Positions 44,020-52,760 of a stretch of DNA of 64,000 nt are shown here, one piece after another (the first letter of the stretch is position 1; each line of letters starts with the position of its first letter). Location: NCBI GenBank assembly GCA_023413185.1, contig JAEZQD010000152.1, positions 13,881 to 77,880 of the forward strand. The letters are read 5' to 3'. The notes under the pieces were generated by a model. It worked only from the letters and a program-made list of their open reading frames with translations, ran no database searches and had not been told where the DNA came from. This DNA comes from Bacillota bacterium. Lineage in GTDB: Bacteria > Bacillota > Clostridia > Oscillospirales > Ruminococcaceae. The translations under genes and the position numbers were made by a program.

Positions 44020-44399
44020 TTAATCTTGTGCCCATCATCCAGGCTGCGCTTGACACAAGGTTTGCCGATGAAAAGCTATACACATACTGGCAGTCAAAAT
44101 CAGAGACAGCCGGAGAAGCGGACGAGTACATTGTCTTTAGCCTTGCCGGGAACCAAGATGTTGAATGGGCAGACAACAAGCCGTACATCAACTCCGCAAG
44201 TGCCGCTGTGAGATATTTCTACCGCCGCGAAAAACTGCATACATACGCAGGCAGAACCGCCGTGCAGCAACGAACAGCAGACATACTTAGTACGTTGGAC
44301 GCGGCGGGTTTTTACTGCGAATATGGCGCATTTGACGCGGGAGAGATTGACGGCAACGGGTATTTGTGCTCTGTGATGGAGGTTGAATACATTGGCTGA
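44016..44399 (+). CDS. Tail completion/terminator protein
   Basis: 127 residues. Pattern of tail-to-head joining proteins: VPIIQAALDTRFAD, YIVFSLAGNQDVEWADN, VRYFYRREKLHTYAGRTAVQ, YLCSVMEVEYIG. Lies between head closure and the gp10-like gene, an order variant seen in Firmicute phages. Confidence 0.7.
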   Translation: MINLVPIIQAALDTRFADEKLYTYWQSKSETAGEADEYIVFSLAGNQDVEWADNKPYINSASAAVRYFYRREKLHTYAGRTAVQQRTADILSTLDAAGFYCEYGAFDAGEIDGNGYLCSVMEVEYIG

Positions 44400-44790
44400 T
44401 GCGATGCAAGTCGGTGTTGATGGGTTTGAGGATGCGCTTGGCAAACTGCTTGCAGAGTATAGCGACCGTGTATTCGACGTCCTAAACGACGACGCGCTGG
44501 ATGCGGCGGAGAAAGTGCTGATAGACAACCTTAAAGCGGCAAGCCCGCAGAGGGCAGAAGGAAAGTCGCGCGGGTTTTATAAGGCGTGGAAAAGCACGGG
44601 AAAAAAGTACAAGGCAAAAAGGTACGTGCACAACACAACGATGGTTGACGGAGGGGGCGGGAAAATCCCGCTATCAAACATACTCGAATACTCAACAAAG
44701 CACGGGCGACCATTTGTTAAGCAAACACACGATGCGAGCGCGGGCGAAATGGCACAAGCCGCGTTTAACGTGATTAAATCGAAAATTTAG
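44392..44790 (+). CDS. HK97 gp10-like head-tail joining protein
   Basis: 132 residues if the TTG at 44392 is used (GGAGG 10 bases upstream); a TTG at 44383 is an alternative. Sequence GFEDALGKLL, KVLIDNLKAASPQRAEGKSR and LSNILEYSTKHGRPFV is typical of the gp10 family. Confidence 0.8.
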   Translation: MADAMQVGVDGFEDALGKLLAEYSDRVFDVLNDDALDAAEKVLIDNLKAASPQRAEGKSRGFYKAWKSTGKKYKAKRYVHNTTMVDGGGGKIPLSNILEYSTKHGRPFVKQTHDASAGEMAQAAFNVIKSKI

Positions 44791-44801
44791 GAGGGATTAC
44801 T

Positions 44802-45689
44802 TTGGCAAAAAACGGTCTTAGCACATTTTTGCATGCGCCGTTACAGTCTTACGCTCCGCTCACCTATGGTACACCAAAGAAATTAGGCGGTGCAATCCAG
44901 TGTACATCAAACATCACCTACGGCGACGGCACCATCGTGTCGGACAACCGCCTCAAACACCAAGACAAGGCGTTTGCAAGCGGAACCCTGACGCTAGCTG
45001 TTGACTACGCGAAAAAGGACGTGTTCTCCCCAATCCTTGGCAGAAGGGTTGTCGAGGAAAGCTTTACCCCGCCCGGCGGTGTTGAAATCCCAATTAAGCG
45101 GCACATATCCAGCACTGAGGATTTGCCTACAAGACAAGGTTTTGGTTATATCGTAACCGACTTGGACGTATACAACGAGGCAAACAAAAAGCCTGTGTAC
45201 ACGGTCAAGTTTTTTTATGACGTAGAGTTTGGCGCACCAACCGAGGATGAGCAGACAAAGCAAGGCGCAAGAGCGTTTGCGCAGGCATCCGTTATCGGCA
45301 CAATCTACGAGTTAGAAAACGGCGACTGGTGTGAAGAAGTGGACTTTGATGATCTAAACACCGCGGTGGCGTATCTGTATCATCTGTACGGCGCGACATC
45401 TGGCGGCGGCGTTGACCTGTCCGCGCTCACAATCGGATCTATTGATCTTACGCCGGTATTTGCGCCATCTGTTACGATTTACCTTGCCACAACCGCAAAC
45501 GCCACAAACGCCGTAACGGCAACCGCTGCAGCATCCGGCGCGACCGTGGCAATTACCCTCAACGGCTCCGCTCACACCAGCGGGCAGGCGGCAACATGGG
45601 TCAGCGGTCTTAACGAGATTAAGGTCACTGTCACAAACGGAGAAGCGTCAAAGGTGTACACTGTTATCGTTACAAAGGAGACAGAGTAA
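44802..45689 (+). CDS. Major tail tube protein with C-terminal cadherin-like beta-sandwich domain
   Basis: 295 residues from TTG. Residues 1-200 are the tube subunit (YAPLTYGTPKKLGGAIQCTSN, GTLTLAVDYAKKDVF, GFGYIVTDLDVYNE). From about 203 an added domain follows: VDLSALTIGSIDLTPVFAPS ... YLATTANATNAVTATAAASG ... SGLNEIKVTVTNGEASKVYT, the same repeat type as in the host surface protein at 1-2589. Such add-ons project from the tail and may bind the cell surface. Confidence 0.88.
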   Translation: MAKNGLSTFLHAPLQSYAPLTYGTPKKLGGAIQCTSNITYGDGTIVSDNRLKHQDKAFASGTLTLAVDYAKKDVFSPILGRRVVEESFTPPGGVEIPIKRHISSTEDLPTRQGFGYIVTDLDVYNEANKKPVYTVKFFYDVEFGAPTEDEQTKQGARAFAQASVIGTIYELENGDWCEEVDFDDLNTAVAYLYHLYGATSGGGVDLSALTIGSIDLTPVFAPSVTIYLATTANATNAVTATAAASGATVAITLNGSAHTSGQAATWVSGLNEIKVTVTNGEASKVYTVIVTKETE

Positions 45690-46066
45690 TGATTTGCAAG
45701 ACCATTACGGTTGACGGAAAAGAAGTAAAGTTCAGAGCCTCGGCTACAATACCGAGGCTCTATCGCTTTAAGTTTGGGCGAGACATTTTGCTCGACACGC
45801 AATGTCTGGCAGAGGCGTATCAAGCAAAGATGAACCAAGGAAAAAACATTGACGCAGACAATCTTTTTATTTTTGAAAACGTCGCCTATATTATGGCAAA
45901 ACACGGCGACCCCGATAACGTGCCTGACAGCCCTGAGGCGTGGTTGGATGGCTTTAACGTATTTTCTATTTACGACGTTTTTCCGCACCTCATTGAATTG
46001 TGGGGTCTGAACACCGAGACGCAAGCGGAGAGTAAAAAAAAATTGCAGGAAGTAGCAGGGGGCTAA
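45689..46066 (+). CDS. Tail assembly chaperone G
   Basis: 125 residues; starts within the tail tube stop (TAATG). Helical, ending YDVFPHLIELWGLNTETQAESKKKLQEVAGG. A run of nine A (46034-46042) near its end serves the shift into the T extension. Confidence 0.88.
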   Translation: MICKTITVDGKEVKFRASATIPRLYRFKFGRDILLDTQCLAEAYQAKMNQGKNIDADNLFIFENVAYIMAKHGDPDNVPDSPEAWLDGFNVFSIYDVFPHLIELWGLNTETQAESKKKLQEVAGG

Positions 46067-46227
46067 CAACCCCGCTGTTTATGCTGAGAGCAAAAGAGCT
46101 CGGCTTTACTTTAGCCGAGCTCGATTTTGTGACTATAGGGTTTGTTACGGACATGCTTATTGAAAGGTCAAACGACGGAGAGAAATACGATGAGATCGGG
46201 CACAAAGAAAACGTCGTTGAGTTTTAG
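45689..46227 (+). CDS. Tail assembly chaperone GT, product of -1 frameshift
   Basis: After the AAA-AAA-AAA run at 46034-46042, the -1 frame is open from 46036 to the TAG at 46225-46227. The T part reads TPLFMLRAKELGFTLAELDF then VTIGFVTDMLIERSNDGEKY, the classic second chaperone domain. It has no convincing start of its own. Fusion made at low level binds the tape measure during tail assembly. Confidence 0.82.
46034..46042 (+). promoter_or_regulatory. Programmed -1 frameshift slippery run
   Basis: Nine A residues read as three Lys codons in frame G; A-AAA-AAA type slip. Frame T has a stop just before (TAA at 46033-46035) and none after until 46225, which limits the shift to this site or the few codons before the G stop. 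Confidence 0.78.
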
Positions 46228-46703
46228 GTTTTGGTCGCCTTTGCTTTTACCGCGCCAATAAACGAAGCGGCAGCCCTTGCCTCTGACATCGCAACGCTAT
46301 GCACAAACCCCTCTTTGTTATACTTTGCCCTAGCAAGCGCACGAGCGTGTATAACAGGTATCTGTATGCAGCTGTGATTAAGGTCTGATGTGGTTATGCG
46401 CAGATATACCCCGGTCATAGTGTTGTGGTCGCCGACTTCGTCAACGTCGCACGAGACAATTTCATCAAACCGAAATATCTTTTTGTAATTTCCGTCAGGC
46501 GGAAGCACGAGCCATTCTTTGCGCGATTCATCGACCGCTATTTTATAACCTTGAACCATTTTGGTTGCTGTAGACTTAAACCCGGTCTCGCGAATTGCGG
46601 TCGCGGCAGAAACCCTGTTCCGCTTGTTCGAGCTCGACTTAACAGCCGAGTAAACAATTAGCACAAGAGCTATCAGCGCGGCAAAGATAAAAAACATCTC
46701 CAT
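46224..46703 (-). CDS. Antisense moron: membrane-anchored accessory protein
   Basis: 159 residues on the strand opposite to all neighbours. ATG at 46703 follows GGGAGGTCGTAAA. One N-terminal helix (FFIFAALIALVLIVYSAV), then a cytoplasmic beta-rich domain (KIAVDESRKEWLVLPPDGNY, IFRFDEIVSCDVDE, IPVIHARALARAKY). Its stop interlocks with the GT stop (they share bases 46225-46226). Likely expressed in the lysogen; a superinfection or host-fitness role is inference. Confidence 0.78.
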   Translation of the reverse strand: MEMFFIFAALIALVLIVYSAVKSSSNKRNRVSAATAIRETGFKSTATKMVQGYKIAVDESRKEWLVLPPDGNYKKIFRFDEIVSCDVDEVGDHNTMTGVYLRITTSDLNHSCIQIPVIHARALARAKYNKEGFVHSVAMSEARAAASFIGAVKAKATKT

Positions 46704-46766
46704 TTTACGACCTCCCAACATTGAGTTGGATATATTTTAACACAAGGAGGCGAAAAAAGGAATACA

Positions 46767-48419
46767 ATGGCTACAATAAAAGGCTTGACGATAGAAATTG
46801 CCGGAGAGACTACAAAGCTTGACAGGGCTATGTCTGGCGTTAATAAGCAATCTCGCGACTTGCAAAGCGAGCTAAAACAGATTGAAAAACTGCTTAAACT
46901 CGACCCAACAAACACCGATCTGCTCGCTCAAAGGCAAACGGTGCTCGCCGCGACAATTGCAACGACTACCCAAAAAGAGCAAATGCTCAAAGATGCCGAA
47001 AAACAAGTGCAGCAGCAGTTTGCAGAGGGCAAAGTAAGCGAAGAACAGCTGCGCGCCATACAGCGCGAAGTAATAAAAGCCGGGCAGGACACAGAGAAAT
47101 TTGGAAGTCAAGCAGACGGCGCAATGGAAAAGGCTAAGTCTGGCACGGCGACGCTCGACGGAGCAGTTAAGGGTCTAGCGTCAACGCTCGGGGTCAACAT
47201 TCCCCCAGCACTCGACGGAATGGTCTCAAGGCTCGGAAACGTATCTACGGCAGGGGCCGCGCTGGTAGGAGGGCTTGCCGCAGTTGGCGCTGCGCTCGGA
47301 AAGGCAACGTTAGACACTGCTAAGCTAGCGGACGACATACTTACACAATCATCAATCACGGGTCTTGCGACGGATTCATTGCAGGAACTTAATTACGCAT
47401 CAGAGTTGCTTGACGTATCGACAGAGACGACAACTGGAAGCATGACAAAAATGATTAAGTCAATGACCGGGGCGCGAGAAGGAAGCAAGCTGCAAGCTGA
47501 TGCGTATAAAAAGCTGGGAATTGCCGTAACAGGCAGTAACGGGGAGTTGCGCGACGCGAACGAAGTGTTTTACGAAGCAATCGACGCGCTAGGGAAAATG
47601 AAGAACGAAACCGAACGCGACGCGCTATCAATGCAGATATTTGGGAAATCGGCGCGGGAACTTAACCCGCTAATTGAAGCAGGCGGGGGCGCGCTTAAAC
47701 AGTTTGCAGCGGAGGCGCATAATGTCGGGTATGTCATTGACGCGGATTCGCTTAACAAGTTTGGGCAACTAGACGACGCGATGCAAAGGCTGTCAAAAAA
47801 GGGGGATGCGCTAAAAAATAGCTTTGCGGAAGCTTTATTGCCAATGCTTACAAGTTTTTTTGAAGTCGTATCTGCAATCCCAACACCCGTACTACAAATG
47901 TTAGTGGTGCTCGCTGGCGTTATTGCGACAATTATCATGGTTGTTAAGGCGATACAACAGCTACAAGCGGCGGGAGGCTTTTTGATGGAGCTCATGTCAA
48001 AGACGTGGGACACAAAAATGATAAAGACCACTGCAATAATTGCGGGCGTTGTTGTTGTCTTGCTAGCGCTAGCGGCTGCGATTGCCGTCGTGATGGGCAA
48101 AGGGCAACAAATCGAAAACGCCATGACGAGCATCGGAAACAGCGTCGGCTCTATGAACAAACAAATATCAGACACGCAAAACGGAAGACGCATCCCCCAA
48201 TACGCCGACGGCACAATGTATCATCCGGGCGGTTACGCAATCGTAGGCGAGAGAGGACCCGAACTTGTAGACCTCCCGCAAGGGTCTAAAGTCTACCCTA
48301 ACGGATCTATTTTGCCAAACCAAACCATAAACGTCACCGTGCAATCCTCAGACCTACAAGATGCGGCTAGGGTCGTGCGGCTGTTCGAGGGATTTAGACA
48401 AGCCTACAACGCAAACTAG
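46767..48419 (+). CDS. Tail tape measure protein
   Basis: 550 residues. Helical N-terminus with IEIAGETTKLDRAMSGVNKQ and coiled coils to 120, a glycine/alanine-rich middle, hydrophobic helices about 370-395 and 415-435, and the C-terminal AGGTMYxPGGYAIVGERGPE-type motif (YADGTMYHPGGYAIVGERGP). Its length sets tail length; about 550 residues implies a short tail for a siphophage (roughly 80 nm). Confidence 0.93.
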   Translation: MATIKGLTIEIAGETTKLDRAMSGVNKQSRDLQSELKQIEKLLKLDPTNTDLLAQRQTVLAATIATTTQKEQMLKDAEKQVQQQFAEGKVSEEQLRAIQREVIKAGQDTEKFGSQADGAMEKAKSGTATLDGAVKGLASTLGVNIPPALDGMVSRLGNVSTAGAALVGGLAAVGAALGKATLDTAKLADDILTQSSITGLATDSLQELNYASELLDVSTETTTGSMTKMIKSMTGAREGSKLQADAYKKLGIAVTGSNGELRDANEVFYEAIDALGKMKNETERDALSMQIFGKSARELNPLIEAGGGALKQFAAEAHNVGYVIDADSLNKFGQLDDAMQRLSKKGDALKNSFAEALLPMLTSFFEVVSAIPTPVLQMLVVLAGVIATIIMVVKAIQQLQAAGGFLMELMSKTWDTKMIKTTAIIAGVVVVLLALAAAIAVVMGKGQQIENAMTSIGNSVGSMNKQISDTQNGRRIPQYADGTMYHPGGYAIVGERGPELVDLPQGSKVYPNGSILPNQTINVTVQSSDLQDAARVVRLFEGFRQAYNAN

Positions 48420-48429
48420 GAGGGATATC

Positions 48430-50139
48430 ATGGCGCAACACGTTATTGACTGCCCGTGCATAGCGGATACACATGTTGACCAGCAAAATTACGATGTAAA
48501 TTACGGCACTGCAACATCTTTGCTGTTAAGGCAGACCGCAGACGAAACAGGGCTTGGAACTGGTGAGAATCAAAGGAGATCCTTGCTGAGATTTGACTTA
48601 ACTGGATTGCCGGCTCGAAAAAAAATATTGTCAGTCTACGCTAACGTGTTCAAATCCTCGCAAAGCGGGCTGGGGGCTTTTAGGTCTTATTTGCTCAACA
48701 ACCACTTTGAAGAATTGACCACAACTTGGAGCAACGCGCCAAGTTATTCAAGCGTAAGCGCAAAAAACTTTATTTTTTTGGAAAACGGATGGGCAAAAGC
48801 AGAACTAAACAACAGCGTTATAACGGCAAACCCGCAAATGTTGTTAAACGGAATTGTTTTGGTTGCATTTGCAAACGCGAGCACAACGTTGTCAGTAGAT
48901 ATAAACTCTCGCGAAAACGCAAGCAACAATCCGTATATCGAAATAACATACGAGGACAGCCCGCCGTTAAAACCAACGGCAAACGAACCCAACGACGTGT
49001 ACATCAATCTCGACCAAGACATCACCCTGTCGTGGGGATATCGTGCAGAGTTTGGCGGGGAGCAAAAGGCGTATAAAGTAGAGTGGCGGCAGCAAGGGGC
49101 GTCGAGCTGGGAAGAAATTGAGGAAACAACAGCGAATAATTTCTGCGTTGTTCCGGCAGACACCTTCCCCGCAGGAAACATAGAGTGGCGCGTTTACACA
49201 TACAACGAGTACGACGAGGAAAGCCCTGTAAGCGACACGCTCAAGTTTTACGCCATCGGGCAGCCTGCGGCACCATCTGTATATGTTGAGCAATCCGCAA
49301 CCCCGCTTATCACATGGGATGCGGCGGAGCAGCAGCTTTGGCAAGCGCAGGTGCTTAATGGAGATACGGTAATATACGACACAGGAGAGCAGCCCGCCAC
49401 GGTGTGGCAACATCGCGTGGATGATTATCTGGATGATGGAGATTACAATGCTCGCGTCCGTGCACGCAACGCTTACGGATTTTGGAGCGAGTGGGGCGAA
49501 TCTGGATTTATAGTATCGACCGCAAAACCAACCAAACCAACACTAACCGTAGCGGCAAACAACGAATACTCTATAACGGTATCTGCCGATTATGACACGC
49601 CAACTTGCCTACTATATCGCCGCCCAATAGGCGGAGAATACAAGCTTATCGGAGAGGTAGACGGCGCGTACAGCGATTACCACGTAGCAAGCAAAACGCG
49701 GTATGAGTACATGGCAAGAGCGGTCAACGAAGATTACAGCTTTGCGGACAGTCAACCTAAGACCGGCTCGGTCGCATTGCCGTGCTCGGTGATATCTTAC
49801 GGCAACACTGTATTGCCTTTGAGAAATCGCCTTGAATCAGGATGGGGCAGGGACTACAACCTTGCCAACGTACAAGTGATATCTCATTATGTCGGCAGGT
49901 CTTTTCCCGTAGTCGAGACGGAGGGCTTTAAATCGCAGTCATTAAGCCTTAACTATTTTTTGACCAAAGACGAGATGGACACGATGCAAGAGCTGATTGA
50001 CGCGCCCGTTATCCTCTACCGCAACGACATGGGAGATATGTTTACCGGGACGATAGGCAACGTAAGCTACTCTGAGCAGTTACGCAGCCGTAGGGGATAC
50101 AACGCTACGTTTGACATCCAAAGGGTGGGTGATGGTTAA
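48430..50139 (+). CDS. Tail tip protein with DNRLRE and fibronectin-like domains
   Basis: 569 residues from the ATG at 48430 (GGAGGG upstream). Residues 5-175: DNRLRE-type carbohydrate-binding-like beta sandwich (DTHVDQQNYDVNYGTATSLL, RSLLRFDLTGLPA, TTTWSNAPSY). About 180-450: FnIII-like repeats (KPTANEPNDV, VEWRQQGASSW, GDYNARVRARNAYGFWSEW). The last 110 residues (ISYGNTVLPLRNRLESGWGR...) resemble distal-tail domains. Probably both tip structure and glycan contact. Confidence 0.8.
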   Translation: MAQHVIDCPCIADTHVDQQNYDVNYGTATSLLLRQTADETGLGTGENQRRSLLRFDLTGLPARKKILSVYANVFKSSQSGLGAFRSYLLNNHFEELTTTWSNAPSYSSVSAKNFIFLENGWAKAELNNSVITANPQMLLNGIVLVAFANASTTLSVDINSRENASNNPYIEITYEDSPPLKPTANEPNDVYINLDQDITLSWGYRAEFGGEQKAYKVEWRQQGASSWEEIEETTANNFCVVPADTFPAGNIEWRVYTYNEYDEESPVSDTLKFYAIGQPAAPSVYVEQSATPLITWDAAEQQLWQAQVLNGDTVIYDTGEQPATVWQHRVDDYLDDGDYNARVRARNAYGFWSEWGESGFIVSTAKPTKPTLTVAANNEYSITVSADYDTPTCLLYRRPIGGEYKLIGEVDGAYSDYHVASKTRYEYMARAVNEDYSFADSQPKTGSVALPCSVISYGNTVLPLRNRLESGWGRDYNLANVQVISHYVGRSFPVVETEGFKSQSLSLNYFLTKDEMDTMQELIDAPVILYRNDMGDMFTGTIGNVSYSEQLRSRRGYNATFDIQRVGDG

Positions 50140-51248
50140 TGCAATCTCTTGCGGTCGGCGGGTACACTGCAAGGCAAATCGAGGACGTGTTGTTATCAAA
50201 GGGCGGAGGGCGAGAAATCGCCTTCCGCTTTGATTTGCTCGACAAAAACGACGGGATTATAGGCGAGTTAGACCAGTGCGCCGGAAGCGTGGCGCACAAT
50301 GCCTTTGCCGAGATTAAGGGCACGTCAAGGTTTTCGGTCAAAAGAAACATTACGGACGATATCAACTGGTACTCAGAGCGCATCCAGCCATATATGAGGC
50401 TGAAAATGCCGGGTGGGTGGGTTGAGTGGTCGCTCGGGGTGTATCTGGCAAACGCTCCGGCAAAGCAATCAAGCGGCAAAAGCAACGTGTACGAGATAGA
50501 GGGATACGACAAAGCGCAGGTCCTTAAAGAGGACAAAATACTTGCTCGAACAACGATTGCAGCTGGGACGAACTACGTTAACGCGATAGTCCAGACCCTC
50601 AACTCTGCCGGGATAATCAAAACCAACATAACGCCGTCAGCTGCGGTTACCGTGTCGCCTGTCGAGTTTGAGCCGTACACGCCAAAGTTGGAAGTAGTAA
50701 ACACATTGCTCGCCGCGCTAAACTACACGTCCATATCGTTTGATGCATACGGGTATGCAGTCGCAAAGCCATATGTTGAGCCGTCGGACAGAGCGGTTGA
50801 TTATGAGTACCGCACAGGGGAGTACAGCATAATCAAACCTGGCATTCAACGCGGCATTGATATGTTTAACCTGCCAAACGTGTTTGTGCGCTACGTATCA
50901 AACCCTGACAGGGTGTTGAGGTCTACATACACGCTAGACGATGCGGCAAACCCATTGTCGACTATATCTCGGGGTAGGCACATTGTAGACCCTCAGGAGG
51001 TAAAAGACATTGCAGACCAGACCACGCTTGACGCATACACAAGACGCGCTGCAATTGACGGCAGCAGAGTGTTTGAGGATTTTACATTTGCGACCACCTT
51101 AATGCCGCACCACACGGACATGGACTGCCTGTATCTCTATCACAAGGATTTTTCATCCGACGTGGTGATTGAAACGGGGTGGAGCATGGACTTAAAGGCA
51201 GGCGGGGACATGACGCACAATGCACGTAAGGTGGTGAGGTACGCGTGA
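50139..51248 (+). CDS. Tail hub-like protein (DUF5048 type)
   Basis: 369 residues, one-base overlap with the previous gene. IAFRFDLLDKNDGIIGELDQ, EIKGTSRFSVKRN, LGVYLANAPAKQSSG, YDKAQVLKEDK: matches phage tail proteins with DUF5048-like N-terminus that build the baseplate hub. No peptidase motif seen. Confidence 0.75.
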   Translation: MQSLAVGGYTARQIEDVLLSKGGGREIAFRFDLLDKNDGIIGELDQCAGSVAHNAFAEIKGTSRFSVKRNITDDINWYSERIQPYMRLKMPGGWVEWSLGVYLANAPAKQSSGKSNVYEIEGYDKAQVLKEDKILARTTIAAGTNYVNAIVQTLNSAGIIKTNITPSAAVTVSPVEFEPYTPKLEVVNTLLAALNYTSISFDAYGYAVAKPYVEPSDRAVDYEYRTGEYSIIKPGIQRGIDMFNLPNVFVRYVSNPDRVLRSTYTLDDAANPLSTISRGRHIVDPQEVKDIADQTTLDAYTRRAAIDGSRVFEDFTFATTLMPHHTDMDCLYLYHKDFSSDVVIETGWSMDLKAGGDMTHNARKVVRYA

Positions 51249-51484
51249 TACCAACGGCAGAGCAAATACTCGGCATGATGTCGCCCCCGCAGGGCGCACA
51301 AAACAAATTTGCGACCGTCACAAGGCTTGTGAGCAGCAGACCGTTTGTGATGATTGACGGCGAGGACGACGAGAGCCCGACGAGATACCCTATAGCTTAC
51401 GGGCTGTCGGTGTCTGCGGGGCAAAGAGTACTTTTGGTGCCGGTTGGCGGCACTTACGTTATAGTTTGCAGGATTACACCATAG
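51245..51484 (+). CDS. Small OB-like tail protein
   Basis: 79 residues from GTG overlapping the hub gene. Beta-rich (FATVTRLVSSRPFVMIDGED, VLLVPVGGTYVIVCRI), like the small OB/Gp5-type components of tail tips. Confidence 0.7.
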   Translation: MIPTAEQILGMMSPPQGAQNKFATVTRLVSSRPFVMIDGEDDESPTRYPIAYGLSVSAGQRVLLVPVGGTYVIVCRITP

Positions 51485-51494
51485 GAGGGATACA

Positions 51495-52760
51495 GTGATA
51501 ACAGTAACAAAAAATCTACGGCTAGACATCCACCAGAGCGCGCCGGTTAACACGGACATTGTTGTAACCAAAGGCGACGTCGGAGCTTATGTTTTTAACG
51601 TCAGGATTTTTGACGGTAGTCAAGAAATAGACTACAACAACGTAGACCACGCGTGGATTGCTTTTGCAAAGCCGGACAAGACATGGATACAGGGCACAAT
51701 GCATGGCGCCGACAATGGGTATGCATACACGCTCGGCACAAACGAGATTGCGGCAGTTGGCAAAGTATTGGCTGCGGTGCTATTGTACGACGCGGACGGC
51801 AACCGGCTATCTACGTCAAGGTTTTTGTTTACAGCGCAAGAAACTATGTTACCAGACGACGCAGTGTTAAGCAGCAGCCAATATGACGCGCTGACTGCGT
51901 TAATAGCAGACATCGAGCGGCGCATTGACGAGGGCGAATTTAAAGGCAACCCCGGCGACCCCGGCGCAGACGGTGACGATGGCGTTACCCCACATATAGG
52001 AGAAAACGGAAACTGGTATATAGGAGAAGTTGACACCGGTGTGCAGGCTCAAGGCAAGTGCTTTACAATCCTTGGGTATTACGACACGTTGGGCGAGTTG
52101 CAGGCGGCAATGCCGACGCCAGACGCTGGCGACGCTTACGGGGTAGGAGCAACGCAGCCGTATGATATATACGTTTGGGACGGTGTATCGCATGAGTGGA
52201 AAAACAACGGAGCTTTGCAAGGCGCAAAAGGTGACCCGGGCGAAAAAGGTGACCCGGGCGAAGATGGCAAGAACGGAACTGATGGAACCGACGGAACTGA
52301 TGGAACTGATGGAGCGACGTGGTATACTGGGGCTGCAGAGCCGGAAAGCGTAAACGCGGGAGATTTGTGGCTGTCTACCGCAACCGAGACAAGCGGCAAC
52401 GTATACGGCTTTAACGGCACAAACTGGGTGTTTGCACTTAACATCAACGGAGCAGATGGTGCAGATGGCAGATACGCAGAGGTTACAACAGCAAACACAA
52501 CCGTAACGCTTGACCCGAACACCATTACCGCAATATCCGGCACAATCTCTGCGCTTAACGTGTCGCTTGACGCTGCAATATCTGGAGTGTCAAACGAGTG
52601 GGTGCTTACTTTCTCCGCATCCTCGGCAATCACACCAACCTTGCCAAGCGGCGTTGTGTGGCTTGACGCATTGACCATTGAGAGCGGTAAAAAGTACTAC
52701 ATTGTGTTTACAAAGGTTGGCGCAGATATTATCGCCGCGTGGAGGTCTTGGGATGCTTAG
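51495..52760 (+). CDS. BppU-like baseplate upper protein with collagen-like repeats
   Basis: 421 residues from GTG. Residues 1-130 match BppU N-terminal domains (VVTKGDVGAYVFNVRIFDGS, FLFTAQETMLPDDAVLSSSQ). Collagen-like GXY blocks occur at about 152-162 and 241-274 (GDPGEKGDPGEDGKNGTDGT), and a GADGADG triplet run near 323; beta head domains lie between and after. A trimeric receptor-binding fibre is likely. Confidence 0.85.
   Translation: MITVTKNLRLDIHQSAPVNTDIVVTKGDVGAYVFNVRIFDGSQEIDYNNVDHAWIAFAKPDKTWIQGTMHGADNGYAYTLGTNEIAAVGKVLAAVLLYDADGNRLSTSRFLFTAQETMLPDDAVLSSSQYDALTALIADIERRIDEGEFKGNPGDPGADGDDGVTPHIGENGNWYIGEVDTGVQAQGKCFTILGYYDTLGELQAAMPTPDAGDAYGVGATQPYDIYVWDGVSHEWKNNGALQGAKGDPGEKGDPGEDGKNGTDGTDGTDGTDGATWYTGAAEPESVNAGDLWLSTATETSGNVYGFNGTNWVFALNINGADGADGRYAEVTTANTTVTLDPNTITAISGTISALNVSLDAAISGVSNEWVLTFSASSAITPTLPSGVVWLDALTIESGKKYYIVFTKVGADIIAAWRSWDA
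52216..52316 (+). repeat. Short DNA tandem repeats encoding collagen-like run
   Basis: GGTGACCCGGGCGAA-type 15-mers and GGAACTGATG/GGAACCGACG 9-mers in tandem. Slippage here would lengthen or shorten the fibre stalk by whole GXY triplets. Confidence 0.75.
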
